The notes below the pieces were generated by a model. The model saw only the letters and a program-made list of their open reading frames with translations. It did no database searches and had not been told where the DNA came from. Source: an uncultured Eubacteriales bacterium (GTDB lineage Bacteria > Bacillota > Clostridia > Christensenellales > Aristaeellaceae). From it: 25,262 nucleotides of DNA. The stretch covers positions 1-25,262 of the forward strand of contig URUF01000030.1 of the NCBI GenBank assembly GCA_900550955.1, in the 5' to 3' direction. The position numbers and the translations under genes were made by a program. Below are positions 6,146-14,544 of the stretch, in pieces. Numbering within the stretch: the first letter of the stretch is position 1; every line of letters starts with the position of its first letter.

Positions 6146-6760
6146 ATGATCGGCGTGCTGGACTACGGCATCGGCAACATCGGCTCCATTCTCAATATGG
6201 TCAAAAAGGCGGGGGCGGAAGGCTGCGCGGTGCATACGGCTATGGAGCTGGCGGCCTGCGACCGGCTTATCCTGCCCGGCGTTGGCAAATTTGACGCGGG
6301 CATGGCCCTTCTTACCCAAAGCGGCATGCGCGGCGCGTTGGATATTGCCGTAGGAAACGGCGTGCCGCTTTTGGGCATCTGCCTGGGCATGCAAATGCTG
6401 GGGCGGCGCAGCGAGGAAGGCCCCGGCGAGGGCCTGGGGTATATTCCCTTTGACCTAAAGCGCTTCCACCTGGAGGATCAGCTGCAGCTCAAAATTCCCC
6501 ACATGGGCTGGGACTATGTAACCCTGACCCAGCCGGAGCTGCCCCTTGTAAAGCAGCTTGGGCCGGAACCCCGTTTTTACTTTGTGCACAGCTATCACGC
6601 CGTGTGCGACAGCCCCTCCGACGTGCTTATGACCTGCGAATACGGCTATTCCTTCGCCGCGGCCGTGCACCGCGGCAATGTGTGGGGCACGCAGTTTCAT
6701 CCCGAAAAAAGCCACCGCTTCGGCCTGGCGCTGATTCGCAGCTTTGCAAAGGAGTGTTAG
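6146..6760 (+). CDS. HisH-like class I glutamine amidotransferase subunit (WbuY-type likely)
   Basis: The 204-residue protein is a class I glutamine amidotransferase of the HisH family. It begins MIGVLDYGIGNIGSI and has the nucleophile elbow GICLGMQ (Cys79) and the FHPEKS triad segment (His185, Glu187). HisH hydrolyses glutamine and passes ammonia to a HisF barrel. ATG 6146 matches the family start and has AAAGGGG upstream. It is followed after one base by the hisF-like gene. No other histidine genes are present, and the partner is of the sugar-amidation type, so the pair more likely feeds ammonia to a surface-sugar amidotransferase (as WbuY/WbuZ do) than to histidine synthesis. That assignment is inference. 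Confidence 0.85.
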   Translation: MIGVLDYGIGNIGSILNMVKKAGAEGCAVHTAMELAACDRLILPGVGKFDAGMALLTQSGMRGALDIAVGNGVPLLGICLGMQMLGRRSEEGPGEGLGYIPFDLKRFHLEDQLQLKIPHMGWDYVTLTQPELPLVKQLGPEPRFYFVHSYHAVCDSPSDVLMTCEYGYSFAAAVHRGNVWGTQFHPEKSHRFGLALIRSFAKEC

Positions 6761-6761
6761 G

Positions 6762-7538
6762 ATGTATCACCGTCCCCGGCTGATTCCCTGCCTGCTGCTT
6801 TCGGACGGCGGGCTGGTAAAAACCACGCGCTTCAAGGATCCCAACTACCTGGGCGACCCCATCAACGCCGTCAAAATTTTCAGCGAAAAATGCGTGGATG
6901 AATTGTGCATTCAGGATATCCAGGCCAGCCGCGCCGGCCGCGGGCCGGACTTTGCGCTTTTGGAGAGCCTCGCGTCCGAGGCGTTTATGCCGCTTTCCTA
7001 CGGCGGGGGGATCGCCACGGTGGAGCAGGCGGCGCGGCTTTTCCACATCGGGTTTGAAAAGGTCATCCTCAATACCGCGCTTATCGACAATCCCGCCCTT
7101 ATCACGGCCATTGCCGAACGCTTTGGCGTGCAAAGCGTGGTCGCCTCCATCGATGTAAAGCAGGATCTTTTCAGGCGCTACCGCTGCGTTGTGGCGGACG
7201 GTTCCCGTCCCACCGGCGAAACGCCGCGCGAGCTGGCCCTGCGCGCCCAGCGTTTGGGCGCGGGCGAGGTGCTGCTCAATTCCATCGACCGCGACGGTAT
7301 GATGCAGGGCTATGATGTAAAGCTGGTTCAATCCGTTTCGGAGGCGCTCAGCATCCCCCTCATTGCCTGCGGCGGCGCCAGGGACGCCTCCGACATGGCC
7401 AGGGTGCTAACGGAAGGCCAGGCCCATGCCGCCGCGGCAGGCAGCATGTTCGTATACTTCGGCCCGCTCAAGGCCGTGCTCATCAACGCGCCCGAGGAGG
7501 ACGAGCTGTACCGCCTGGGCATTTACCGCCGCGATTAG
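6762..7538 (+). CDS. HisF-like barrel protein of the WbuZ (sugar amidation) type
   Basis: The 258-residue TIM-barrel protein resembles HisF. It begins RPRLIPCLLLSDGGLVKTTRFKD, where canonical HisF has the catalytic Asp in CLDVKDG: here that Asp is Leu12. The second catalytic Asp (in ASIDVK, about residue 130) and the SIDRDG phosphate loop remain. The PCLLL-DGGLVKT start and DPINAVKIF segment are, as I recall, typical of the WbuZ/AglZ group. These proteins work with a WbuY-type glutaminase to supply ammonia to an N-acetyl-sugar amidotransferase in surface polysaccharide synthesis. No such amidotransferase (WbuX) is in the window. ATG 6762 has AAAGGAG seven bases upstream. Confidence 0.85.
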   Translation: MYHRPRLIPCLLLSDGGLVKTTRFKDPNYLGDPINAVKIFSEKCVDELCIQDIQASRAGRGPDFALLESLASEAFMPLSYGGGIATVEQAARLFHIGFEKVILNTALIDNPALITAIAERFGVQSVVASIDVKQDLFRRYRCVVADGSRPTGETPRELALRAQRLGAGEVLLNSIDRDGMMQGYDVKLVQSVSEALSIPLIACGGARDASDMARVLTEGQAHAAAAGSMFVYFGPLKAVLINAPEEDELYRLGIYRRD

Positions 7539-7653
7539 CCCTGCCATCCAGGCGTAGAACGGCGCTTTGACGCCAGCCCCGGAGCATCCAAAAATCCTCT
7601 ATCCCTTCCCGCCCGAAATTTTACAATTCATTCACACCATCCCCCGCGCCCCG

Positions 7654-7662
7654 TGTTATGAT
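7654..7662 (+). promoter_or_regulatory. Extended -10 promoter element for the Gld-type ABC operon
   Basis: TGTTATGAT, an extended -10, about 50 bases before GTG 7713. A TTCACA at 7631-7636 could be a -35, but the spacer is 20 bases, longer than ideal. Confidence 0.4.
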
Positions 7663-7712
7663 AAGCTGTGGCGTTGTATACGCCTGCCATCAACCAAGGA
7701 GGCCTTTCCCCT

Positions 7713-8639
7713 GTGATTGACATTGAAAACGTTTCCAAGCGCTACGGCGGCGTGCGCGTCCTAAGCGGCGTTAGCCTGCATGCGGATAAGGGCGCCGTGC
7801 TTGGGCTGCTGGGGCAAAACGGCGCGGGCAAAACCACCCTGCTCAATATTTTGACCGGCTACCTGGCCCCTACGGAGGGCCGCGCGCTCATCGACGGGCA
7901 CGACTCCCTGTTGGAGCCCGCCGAGGCCAAGCGCTGCCTGGGATACCTGCCCGAGCACCCGCCCCTGTATGACGAAATGACCGTGCGCGAATACCTGCGC
8001 TTCACCGCCGAACTCAAGGGCGTCAAGCGCGCCGCCATCGCCGCCCACGTGGACGAGATTATGGAGCTGACCGGCTTAACCGATATGCGCAGCCGCCTGC
8101 TTGCGCACCTTAGCAAGGGGTACCGCCAGCGCGCGGGCATGGCCCAGGCCCTCTGCGGCGATCCCGACGTGCTTGTGCTGGACGAGCCCACCGTGGGCCT
8201 GGATCCCAAGCAGATCACCGAAATCCGCGGGTTGATCCGCACGCTGGGCTCCGGCCGCACCATCGTGTTCTCCTCGCACATTCTAAGCGAGGTGCAGCAG
8301 CTTTGCGACCATGTGGTCATCCTGGATCACGGCATGGTTAAGCTGGATGCGGATATGGCCGGCATGAGCAGCCCGGACGAGGTTACGCTGCTTATCACCG
8401 CCGCCGCCGCCGAAAAAAGCGTTGTAAGCCGCCTGCGCCAGTTGGAAGGGGTCAGGCGCGTAACCGTGCAGCCCACCGCCCATCCGGATCAAACCGCCGC
8501 GCTGGTTACCTTCTACCGCCAGCCCGAGCCGGAGCGCCGCCTGTTTTTGCTATTCAGCTCCCTAAGCATTCCCCTGCTGCACCTGTCGCGCTGCGAAAGC
8601 AGCCTGGAGCAGGTATTCCTCAACGCCATTTCACAATAG
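7713..8639 (+). CDS. ABC transporter ATPase, GldA/ABC-2 type
   Basis: The 308-residue ATPase shows all nucleotide-binding motifs: Walker A GQNGAGKT (34-41), signature LSKGYRQR (133-140), Walker B VLVLDE (153-158) and the switch His189. The GYLPEHPPLYDEMTV segment after Walker A is typical of GldA-type ATPases. It would power the GldF-like permease encoded next. I start at GTG 7713, which has AAGGAGG ten bases upstream and gives a normal ABC start (IDIENVSKRYGG); the frame is open further upstream but without a site. A C-terminal extension of about 90 residues beyond the ATPase core is usual in this family. The substrate is unknown. It is the first of five closely spaced rightward genes. Confidence 0.93.
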   Translation: MIDIENVSKRYGGVRVLSGVSLHADKGAVLGLLGQNGAGKTTLLNILTGYLAPTEGRALIDGHDSLLEPAEAKRCLGYLPEHPPLYDEMTVREYLRFTAELKGVKRAAIAAHVDEIMELTGLTDMRSRLLAHLSKGYRQRAGMAQALCGDPDVLVLDEPTVGLDPKQITEIRGLIRTLGSGRTIVFSSHILSEVQQLCDHVVILDHGMVKLDADMAGMSSPDEVTLLITAAAAEKSVVSRLRQLEGVRRVTVQPTAHPDQTAALVTFYRQPEPERRLFLLFSSLSIPLLHLSRCESSLEQVFLNAISQ

Positions 8640-8651
8640 GAGGCTTTCGGC

Positions 8652-9371
8652 ATGCGCACCATTTTCAAGCGCGATTTTCTAGCGTATTTCCGCACGCCGG
8701 TGGGTTATGTGTTCATGGGCGTTTTCCTTACGCTCTCGGGGCTGATCTTTTATTTGTACAACCTGCGCGGCCTTTCTGGGGATTTGCTTTCGTTTTTGTC
8801 CCAGCTTACGCTTTTAACCATGCTTTTATGCCCGCTTTTAACCATGCGCCTCCTCTGCGAGGATCGCCAAAAGCGTACCGATCAACTGGTGCTTACCAGC
8901 CCCGTTTCCCTTGGCGGCATGGTCGCCGGCAAATTTGGGGCCGCCGCCTGCGTTATGCTGCTCACCATCGCGCTTACCAACGTGTACACGCTCATTATCG
9001 CGCTGTGCGGCACGGTATACGCGGGTGAATGGCTTGCGGGCTACCTGGGCTTTTCCCTGCAAAGCCTAAGCTTTTTGGCGCTCGACCTGTTTGTGACCTG
9101 CTTTGCCAAAAACCAGATGACCGGCGCGGTGGCTGCCTTTGGCGCCAATTTTGTGCTTTGGATGGCGGATTTGCTGGCTGGCGGCGTAAATGTAAAATGG
9201 CTGGCGGACGCGCTTAACTTCATCAGCCTGTACGACCGTTACGAGCCCTTCCTGCTTGGGCAAATGAGCTATGCGTCCGTCCTGTTCTTTCTAACCTTTA
9301 TAGCGGCATGCCTTGTGGCGGCCACCCGCGTTTTGGACGCCCGCCGCTTTTCGGAAGGAGGGGCCGCATGA
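8652..9371 (+). CDS. ABC-2 type membrane permease, GldF-like
   Basis: The 239-residue protein has about six hydrophobic segments and begins MRTIFKRDFLAYFRTPVGYV, a start typical of GldF-like ABC-2 permeases. The cytoplasmic LLCEDRQKRTDQLVLTSPVSL stretch between the first two segment pairs is the family's conserved region. It would form the membrane channel for the preceding ATPase. ATG 8652 has AGGAGG upstream, and the stop overlaps the next start (ATGA at 9368-9371), implying translational coupling to the GldG-like gene. The name reflects homology: gliding motility itself is not expected in Clostridia, and the transported substrate is unknown. Confidence 0.9.
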   Translation: MRTIFKRDFLAYFRTPVGYVFMGVFLTLSGLIFYLYNLRGLSGDLLSFLSQLTLLTMLLCPLLTMRLLCEDRQKRTDQLVLTSPVSLGGMVAGKFGAAACVMLLTIALTNVYTLIIALCGTVYAGEWLAGYLGFSLQSLSFLALDLFVTCFAKNQMTGAVAAFGANFVLWMADLLAGGVNVKWLADALNFISLYDRYEPFLLGQMSYASVLFFLTFIAACLVAATRVLDARRFSEGGAA

Positions 9372-10843
9372 AAAAGCTGCTGCATTCCCTCGCCCAGCGC
9401 TTCCGCCAGCCCAAATGGCGGCACGGCAAGCTGGGCGCGCTGCTCATGGCGGGCTTTCTGGGGGCCTGCGTGCTGGTAAACATCGGCGTAAAAGCGCTGG
9501 AGGACACCTACGGCTGGCGCAACGACCTCAGCTTCAACGCCTACGCCACCACCAGCGAGGAAACCCAATCCGCGCTCAACAGGCTGGAAGCCGATGTGGA
9601 GCTGTACCTGCTGTACCAAAACGGCGATGAGGACGCCGCGCTTTTGCAGCTTTTGAAGCGCTATGCGGTGTTAAGCGGCCGCGTTCAGGTTATGGAAACG
9701 GACATTTCTCAAAATCCCGGTATCTTGACGCGTTTTGCGGGCGCCGTGGATAAAACGCCCCAATCCGGCAGCGTGGTCGTCAACTGCCCGGCAACCGGGC
9801 GCTATGAGCTGCTGGATTATTCCGACTTCTTGATTCAGGGCTATAATATAGACGCGGGCAGCTTTCAAATCGAGGGCCTCGCCTATGAAAAAAAACTTAC
9901 CGAGGCCATTCTCCGCGTGTCGCAGGAGCAGGTTCCCACCGTTGGCCTTTTGCAGGGGCATGGGGAATTAAGCCCCGACTCCCTCTCCTTGCTGACGGAA
10001 TTTTTAAGCGCCAACAGCTATGCCTGCACGACCGTAAACCTGCTTACCGGCGGCACGCTGGAGGATGTTGACCTGCTGATGATCTTTTCGCCGCAGAAGG
10101 ATTTTACCCAGGCGGAGCTGGAAACGATCAACGCCTTTGCCCAGGACGGCGGCAGCCTGTTTATTACCCGCGACTATACCGACCCCATAGACGGCATGCC
10201 CAACTACATGGCGCTGCTGCGCAGCTACGGCATCGTTCCCCTGCCAGGCGTGGTGGTAGCGGGCGAGGAGGACGCCGGCACCTATTACCAAAACCAGCTC
10301 TCCCTCCTGCCCTATATGCAGCAAACCGATATGACCCTCTCGCTGATCTCCAGCGGCATGGATTTGGTGCTCATGCCCGCGGCCTGCGCCTTTGAAACGC
10401 CCGATGCCGACCAGCAGGATCAAAGCCTGAGCACAGGCGCGATATTCAAAACCGGCCCCCATGCCTATGTGCGCGACCTAACCGACGGCAATACCGCCAT
10501 CGACCAGCAGCCCGGGGATATCGAGGGCGAGCTTAGCCTGGCGCTGTACGCCATGCGCGCGCATGCCAGCGGCAATATAAGCCGCGTGTTCGCAGCCGGG
10601 TGCAGCGCCACCTTTACCGCCGAATACATCTACCAGCAAACCTATGTGCAGCAGTTCCTATTGCAGCTGATGGGCCAGCTCTTGCCCGATAAGGCCGTTT
10701 CCCTGGATATTATGGCTTCCGCGGCGATCCGGCCCCAGCTTACGGTGGGCAGCCAAACCATCGGCGTGGTGCTGGTGGTAACGGTGCCTCTGCTGGTGCT
10801 TTTGGCCGGGGTATGCGTGCTGCTGCCCCGCCGCAACCGCTAA
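9368..10843 (+). CDS. GldG-like ABC-associated membrane-anchored protein
   Basis: The 491-residue protein has an N-terminal membrane helix (about 21-42), a large extracytoplasmic domain and a C-terminal helix (about 465-486) ending in a basic PRRNR tail. This is the GldG (ABC-type uncharacterised transport system, auxiliary domain) layout. The GLLQGHGELSPDSLSLL segment near residue 200 and the following DLLMIFSPQKDFTQAELETINAF region are typical of its Rossmann-like glutamine-amidotransferase-like core. It partners with the preceding ATPase and permease. ATG 9368 overlaps the gldF-like stop codon, with AGGAGGGG just upstream. The specific function in Firmicutes is not known. Confidence 0.87.
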   Translation: MKKLLHSLAQRFRQPKWRHGKLGALLMAGFLGACVLVNIGVKALEDTYGWRNDLSFNAYATTSEETQSALNRLEADVELYLLYQNGDEDAALLQLLKRYAVLSGRVQVMETDISQNPGILTRFAGAVDKTPQSGSVVVNCPATGRYELLDYSDFLIQGYNIDAGSFQIEGLAYEKKLTEAILRVSQEQVPTVGLLQGHGELSPDSLSLLTEFLSANSYACTTVNLLTGGTLEDVDLLMIFSPQKDFTQAELETINAFAQDGGSLFITRDYTDPIDGMPNYMALLRSYGIVPLPGVVVAGEEDAGTYYQNQLSLLPYMQQTDMTLSLISSGMDLVLMPAACAFETPDADQQDQSLSTGAIFKTGPHAYVRDLTDGNTAIDQQPGDIEGELSLALYAMRAHASGNISRVFAAGCSATFTAEYIYQQTYVQQFLLQLMGQLLPDKAVSLDIMASAAIRPQLTVGSQTIGVVLVVTVPLLVLLAGVCVLLPRRNR

Positions 10844-10858
10844 GGGAGGCGATTCTTC

Positions 10859-12370
10859 TTGCAGCGTCCTCCCAAAACACCCCCAAAGCGCAAGCCCCGC
10901 GCGCGGCTGCTGTTGCTTCTTGTAGCCGCCTGCCTTGTGCTGGCGGCTGCCTTTGTACTGCTGCTGCCGTTGATTCAGGCGCGTTTCCCGGCGGATACGG
11001 GCGTAGTGGCCCCGCGCGGCTCCACCGTGCGCGCCCTGTACCTGGGCGACGCCTCGCAGCTGGACAGCATAACCCTTTCCCAGCTTGAGGGCAGCAGCTT
11101 TACCCTGCGCATGCAGGATGGCGCGGCCTATTTGGAGCGGGACGGCCAGCTTCTGGAAACGGATCAGGCGCTGGCGGCGGAAATCATCGAGGCCGTTACG
11201 CAGGTGGTGGCGCAGGATGCCGTTTCGGAAACGGCGGACGAGGTTCGCCAGCACCTGGCTGATATGGGGCTGAACCCGCCGCAGGCCAGCGCCGTAGCGC
11301 GCTACCGGGACGGGAGCGAATATACGCTGGAGATAGGCTATACCGTGCCCAACACCACCTATGCGTATTTCCGCTGGTCCGGAGGCGACGGCGTTTTTAT
11401 GGGCGATTCCGGCATGGCGGATGCGCTTTATACCAACCCTGCGCGCCTTTTGCCCGTTACGCAGCCAACCGTCGCTTCCGCGCTGATTGACCGCATCGCC
11501 CTGGAAACCCCGGCCCATCGCATGGAGATCGCCTTTTCCACCGGCGCGGACGGGGCGATTTCCGGCACGCTTACCGCCCCATACCGCTATCCGCTGGAGC
11601 AAAGCCGCGCCTCCGCGCTGCTCACGGCTCTGGACAGCTTCCGGCTTGGCACGCGCGAGGCCGCGCTTACCCCAAATAACCGCGCCGCCTACGGCTTTGA
11701 CGCCCCGCTTTGCACCGTTACGCTGCACCAGGCCTCCGGCTATACCACCGTTGTGGATGAGAATGGGCAGCTCGCCATCACCAGCAGCCCGGAGCAAACC
11801 CTAAGCTTTTGCATAGGCCGCGCCGAGGGCGATTACTTCTACACCTGCGAATATCAGGGCGCGTGCTATCTCGTCAGCCGCTTCATTGTGGAAACGCTGG
11901 TGGAAGCCGCGCCGGAAAAGCTGGTTACCCGCTATCCGGCCAGCCTGGACGAGGCTTTGCTAAGCGATATCCAAATCGACGCGCCAGCAGGCACGTTTGC
12001 CATGCATATTTCCCGCGCCGAGCGCGTGCTGCCCAATAACGCCATCGAAACCGATACAGACGGCCAAACCGTCTATGATACCAGCGTAACCCTCAACGGC
12101 GAGCCCGTTGGGGAGGACGTGTTTGACGCGCTCGCCGCACGGCTTCGGGCGCTGAACGTATCCGGCAGCCTGCCGCCGGATTGGGCTCTTCCCGAGGGGG
12201 CCCAGCCCCGCTGGCGCATCGTGCTTGTTACGGAGGACGGCGCGCGGCGCGTGGTGGAGGCCTACCGCATGGACGCTTTTGCGGACGCGCTGTATGTGGA
12301 TGGCGTGGCCCTGCACTATGCCCATGCGGAAGCGATTGACCTTGCGCTGGGCGATCTTACGGGGCAATAA
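10859..12370 (+). CDS. DUF4340 domain protein, membrane-anchored
   Basis: The 503-residue protein starts with a basic stretch (KTPPKRKPRAR) and a single membrane helix (about 17-38), followed by a long outside domain rich in Thr, Ala and Asp. DUF4340 proteins of this layout regularly follow GldG-like genes, so the assignment rests on context as well as sequence. The start is a TTG with GGGAGG nine bases upstream; no better ATG exists before the membrane helix. The two-part domain seems to contain repeated units of about 150 residues, as in other DUF4340 proteins. It probably acts with the transporter at the cell surface; no enzymatic motif is visible. Confidence 0.8.
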   Translation: MQRPPKTPPKRKPRARLLLLLVAACLVLAAAFVLLLPLIQARFPADTGVVAPRGSTVRALYLGDASQLDSITLSQLEGSSFTLRMQDGAAYLERDGQLLETDQALAAEIIEAVTQVVAQDAVSETADEVRQHLADMGLNPPQASAVARYRDGSEYTLEIGYTVPNTTYAYFRWSGGDGVFMGDSGMADALYTNPARLLPVTQPTVASALIDRIALETPAHRMEIAFSTGADGAISGTLTAPYRYPLEQSRASALLTALDSFRLGTREAALTPNNRAAYGFDAPLCTVTLHQASGYTTVVDENGQLAITSSPEQTLSFCIGRAEGDYFYTCEYQGACYLVSRFIVETLVEAAPEKLVTRYPASLDEALLSDIQIDAPAGTFAMHISRAERVLPNNAIETDTDGQTVYDTSVTLNGEPVGEDVFDALAARLRALNVSGSLPPDWALPEGAQPRWRIVLVTEDGARRVVEAYRMDAFADALYVDGVALHYAHAEAIDLALGDLTGQ

Positions 12371-12388
12371 GGCAAGGGAGGTATTTTC

Positions 12389-12835
12389 ATGGCTCCGGAC
12401 GATATCCTTTCCTATTGCCTAAGCCATTTGCAGGAAACCGTTCTAATAGAAAGCTGGGGCGAGCGGGGCGTTTTTTACAACCCGGGCCATAGATTCAAAC
12501 GCGGGATATATGTATTGACCATAAAGGAAAAGGACGGCCCAAACGACCGGGCCTCCCGCCTGGACAGGCCCGGCGTGTTCCGCGTCAACCTGGGCGTTGG
12601 CAAGGATACCTTCCGGCGTTTGTTTGGATTGCAGCCGGCGCGCCCGCCCCGGGGCGGGGTGATCGGTATGGACGTGGATTTTTCCGCACAGGACGTGCTT
12701 TTGCCCCATCCTGTATACGGATGGATGAGCTGGCTTTGCGTGCTCAATCCCTCCCCGGATACGTTTGAAACCCTTAAACCTCTCATCGAGGAGGCCTACC
12801 GGCTTGCCAGGGAGAAAAGCGGCAGGCGGCGCTGA
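12389..12835 (+). CDS. DUF6194 family protein
   Basis: The 148-residue soluble protein starts MAPDDILSYCLSHL and contains a RLDRPGVFRVNLGVGKDTF segment (about 56-74) and a DVLLPHPVYGWMSWLCVLNP segment (about 102-121). That pattern corresponds, as I recall it, to DUF6194, a family of unknown function. It has no signal peptide. GGGAGG precedes ATG 12389, 18 bases after the DUF4340 stop, so it is probably the last gene of the ABC operon. It ends 4 bases from the stop of the convergent AI-2E gene, leaving no room for a terminator between them. Confidence 0.75.
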   Translation: MAPDDILSYCLSHLQETVLIESWGERGVFYNPGHRFKRGIYVLTIKEKDGPNDRASRLDRPGVFRVNLGVGKDTFRRLFGLQPARPPRGGVIGMDVDFSAQDVLLPHPVYGWMSWLCVLNPSPDTFETLKPLIEEAYRLAREKSGRRR

Positions 12836-12839
12836 ACGC

Positions 12840-13961
12840 TCACGCCTTTTCACGCTCCCGCTCGTCCACCTCCAAAACCACCTTCGCCAGGTTCAAAAGG
12901 ACCGGCCCGGCCAGCAGGCCCAAAAAGCCCAGCGCGCGATAGCCCGCATACATGGCGGCCATCGCCGCCAGCGGGTACAGCCCCAGGTTGCGCCCCACAA
13001 TGCGCGGCTCCAGCACTTGGCGTATAACCACCGCGCCCGCGTACAGCGCCGCCATTAAAACGCCTGTGGCAACGTCCCCCGTAAGAAAGGCCGCAATGCT
13101 CCAGGGAATTAAAAACAAGCCCGCGCCAAGCACCGGCAGTGCGTCCGCCACGCCGATGAACAGGCCCGCGAGCAGCCCGTAAGGCACGCGGAAAACGGCT
13201 AGCATCGCCATCAAAAACACAGTGATAATCATCGAAACCGTCAGCTGGCTGCGGATTTGCGAAAGCAGCGCCCGCCACAGCCGCGCGCTGATCAGGCGGC
13301 TGCGGTGCATCACTCCCGTGGGAAAGGTTCGGTGAAAAAACGCCGCGATGCGCGCGCGGTCCGCCGTCATATAATAGGTGCCCATCACCATCAGCACAAC
13401 GCTTAAAAGCGCGTGGGGAATGGATGCGGCGGTGCTCCACGCCCCGCTTGTAAGCGCGGCGGACAGCGTGCCCGCCCAGCGCACGGCGCTTTGGCTCAGC
13501 GCGCCAAGGCTGCTTTCCATCAGGGTGGGCAGCGACGCGGGCAGCACGCTTTGAAACCTGCCGTACAACTCGCGCAGATAGGGCGCCGCCACCTGGTCGG
13601 CCCAGGCGATTAGCTGCGGCAGGGTCTTTACCGCGCCAATCAGCTCCTGCACAAGGCGGCTTATCAACGCGGAAATCAAAACCCCCACAACGCCAAACAG
13701 AAGCGCCGTCCCAATCGCCGAAGCAACCGCGCGCTTCAGCCGCACGCGCCAAAAGCCCTTCGTTGCAAAGCGCACGAAGGGCTCAAGCATTCTGGAAAGC
13801 ACAAATGCGGCCGCAAACGGCCAGCCATAGGGCAAAAGGACCGCCCCCAGCACGGCTGCGCCAAGCATCGCCGCAACCAGCGCCGCCTTGCGCGGAATGC
13901 CGTTAAGCCGCATATTCCATGCCGCCACGCGGCCGAAGAAGGTATCGTACAAGCGCCGCAC
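12840..13961 (-). CDS. AI-2E family permease (YtvI-like), copy 1
   Basis: The 373-residue protein has about eight membrane segments and the AI-2E family hallmarks: a central amphipathic segment (about 100-185) and a C-terminal LEPRIVGRNLGLYPLAAMAAMYAGYRALGF region (about 316-345). The family includes the AI-2 exporter TqsA, the sodium/proton antiporters and the spore protein YtvI; the substrate cannot be assigned. The given start is a GTG, but an AAGGGGG site only one base upstream favours the TTG nine bases further in (13952). It is the last gene of a leftward five-gene operon and follows tag by 19 bases. A paralogue lies on the other side of tag. Confidence 0.88.
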   Translation of the reverse strand: MRRLYDTFFGRVAAWNMRLNGIPRKAALVAAMLGAAVLGAVLLPYGWPFAAAFVLSRMLEPFVRFATKGFWRVRLKRAVASAIGTALLFGVVGVLISALISRLVQELIGAVKTLPQLIAWADQVAAPYLRELYGRFQSVLPASLPTLMESSLGALSQSAVRWAGTLSAALTSGAWSTAASIPHALLSVVLMVMGTYYMTADRARIAAFFHRTFPTGVMHRSRLISARLWRALLSQIRSQLTVSMIITVFLMAMLAVFRVPYGLLAGLFIGVADALPVLGAGLFLIPWSIAAFLTGDVATGVLMAALYAGAVVIRQVLEPRIVGRNLGLYPLAAMAAMYAGYRALGFLGLLAGPVLLNLAKVVLEVDEREREKA

Positions 13962-13980
13962 GCCCCCTTGGGCCGCGGCG

Positions 13981-14544
13981 CTATGCCCTTGCGTGCTTAA
14001 AGCAACCGGGCTCGTGGTCGTTTACCATGCCTACGGCCTGCATATAGCTGTACACCGTTACCGAGCCCATATACTTCATGCCGCGCTTGCGCAGGTCGTG
14101 CGAAAGCGCGTCGCTCTCAGGCGATGTAGCGCGCGCCCCGCCCGTTTGGTTTTCAAGTGCATGGCCGCCGGTAAAGCCGTACAGGTATTCCGCGAAGCCG
14201 CCAAACTCCCGCTGGATTTCCAAAAAGCAGCGCGCGTTCACAATCGCGCCCTCAATTTTGCGGCGGCAGCGCACAATGCCCGCGTCGCTTAGCAGCTCCT
14301 TGATCTTATCCTCGCCATAAGCGGCGATTTTATGCGCGTCAAAGCCGTCGAACGCGCGGCGGAAATTTTCGCGCTTTGCCAGTATTACCTGCCAGGAAAG
14401 CCCGGCCTGGAAGGCCTCCAGCAACAGCATCTCGTACAGCTTTTGCTCGTCGCGGGTGGGAACGCCCCATTCCGTATCGTGATAGGCCTCCAGCAACGCC
14501 CCGCGCGCCCATCCGCAGCGGGTTTTCTCTCCGTTCGCGCTCAT
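13981..14544 (-). CDS. tag: DNA-3-methyladenine glycosylase I
   Basis: The 187-residue enzyme removes 3-methyladenine from alkylated DNA in base excision repair. It keeps the zinc-snap ligands Cys10, His22, His177 and Cys181 (RCGW, YHDTEWG, NDHEPGC), the base-pocket Glu43 and Trp51 (LLEAFQAGLSW), and the KRGMKYMGSVTVYSYMQAVGMVNDH segment. Length matches E. coli Tag. The ATG overlaps the stop of the upstream AI-2E gene by four bases (ATGA), so translation is probably coupled. Its place between two membrane-protein genes looks unrelated to repair. Confidence 0.96.
   Translation of the reverse strand: MSANGEKTRCGWARGALLEAYHDTEWGVPTRDEQKLYEMLLLEAFQAGLSWQVILAKRENFRRAFDGFDAHKIAAYGEDKIKELLSDAGIVRCRRKIEGAIVNARCFLEIQREFGGFAEYLYGFTGGHALENQTGGARATSPESDALSHDLRKRGMKYMGSVTVYSYMQAVGMVNDHEPGCFKHARA

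Noticed and set aside
6146..7538. A histidine biosynthesis operon
   Set aside because: Only hisH- and hisF-like genes are present and the HisF-like protein lacks the first catalytic Asp.
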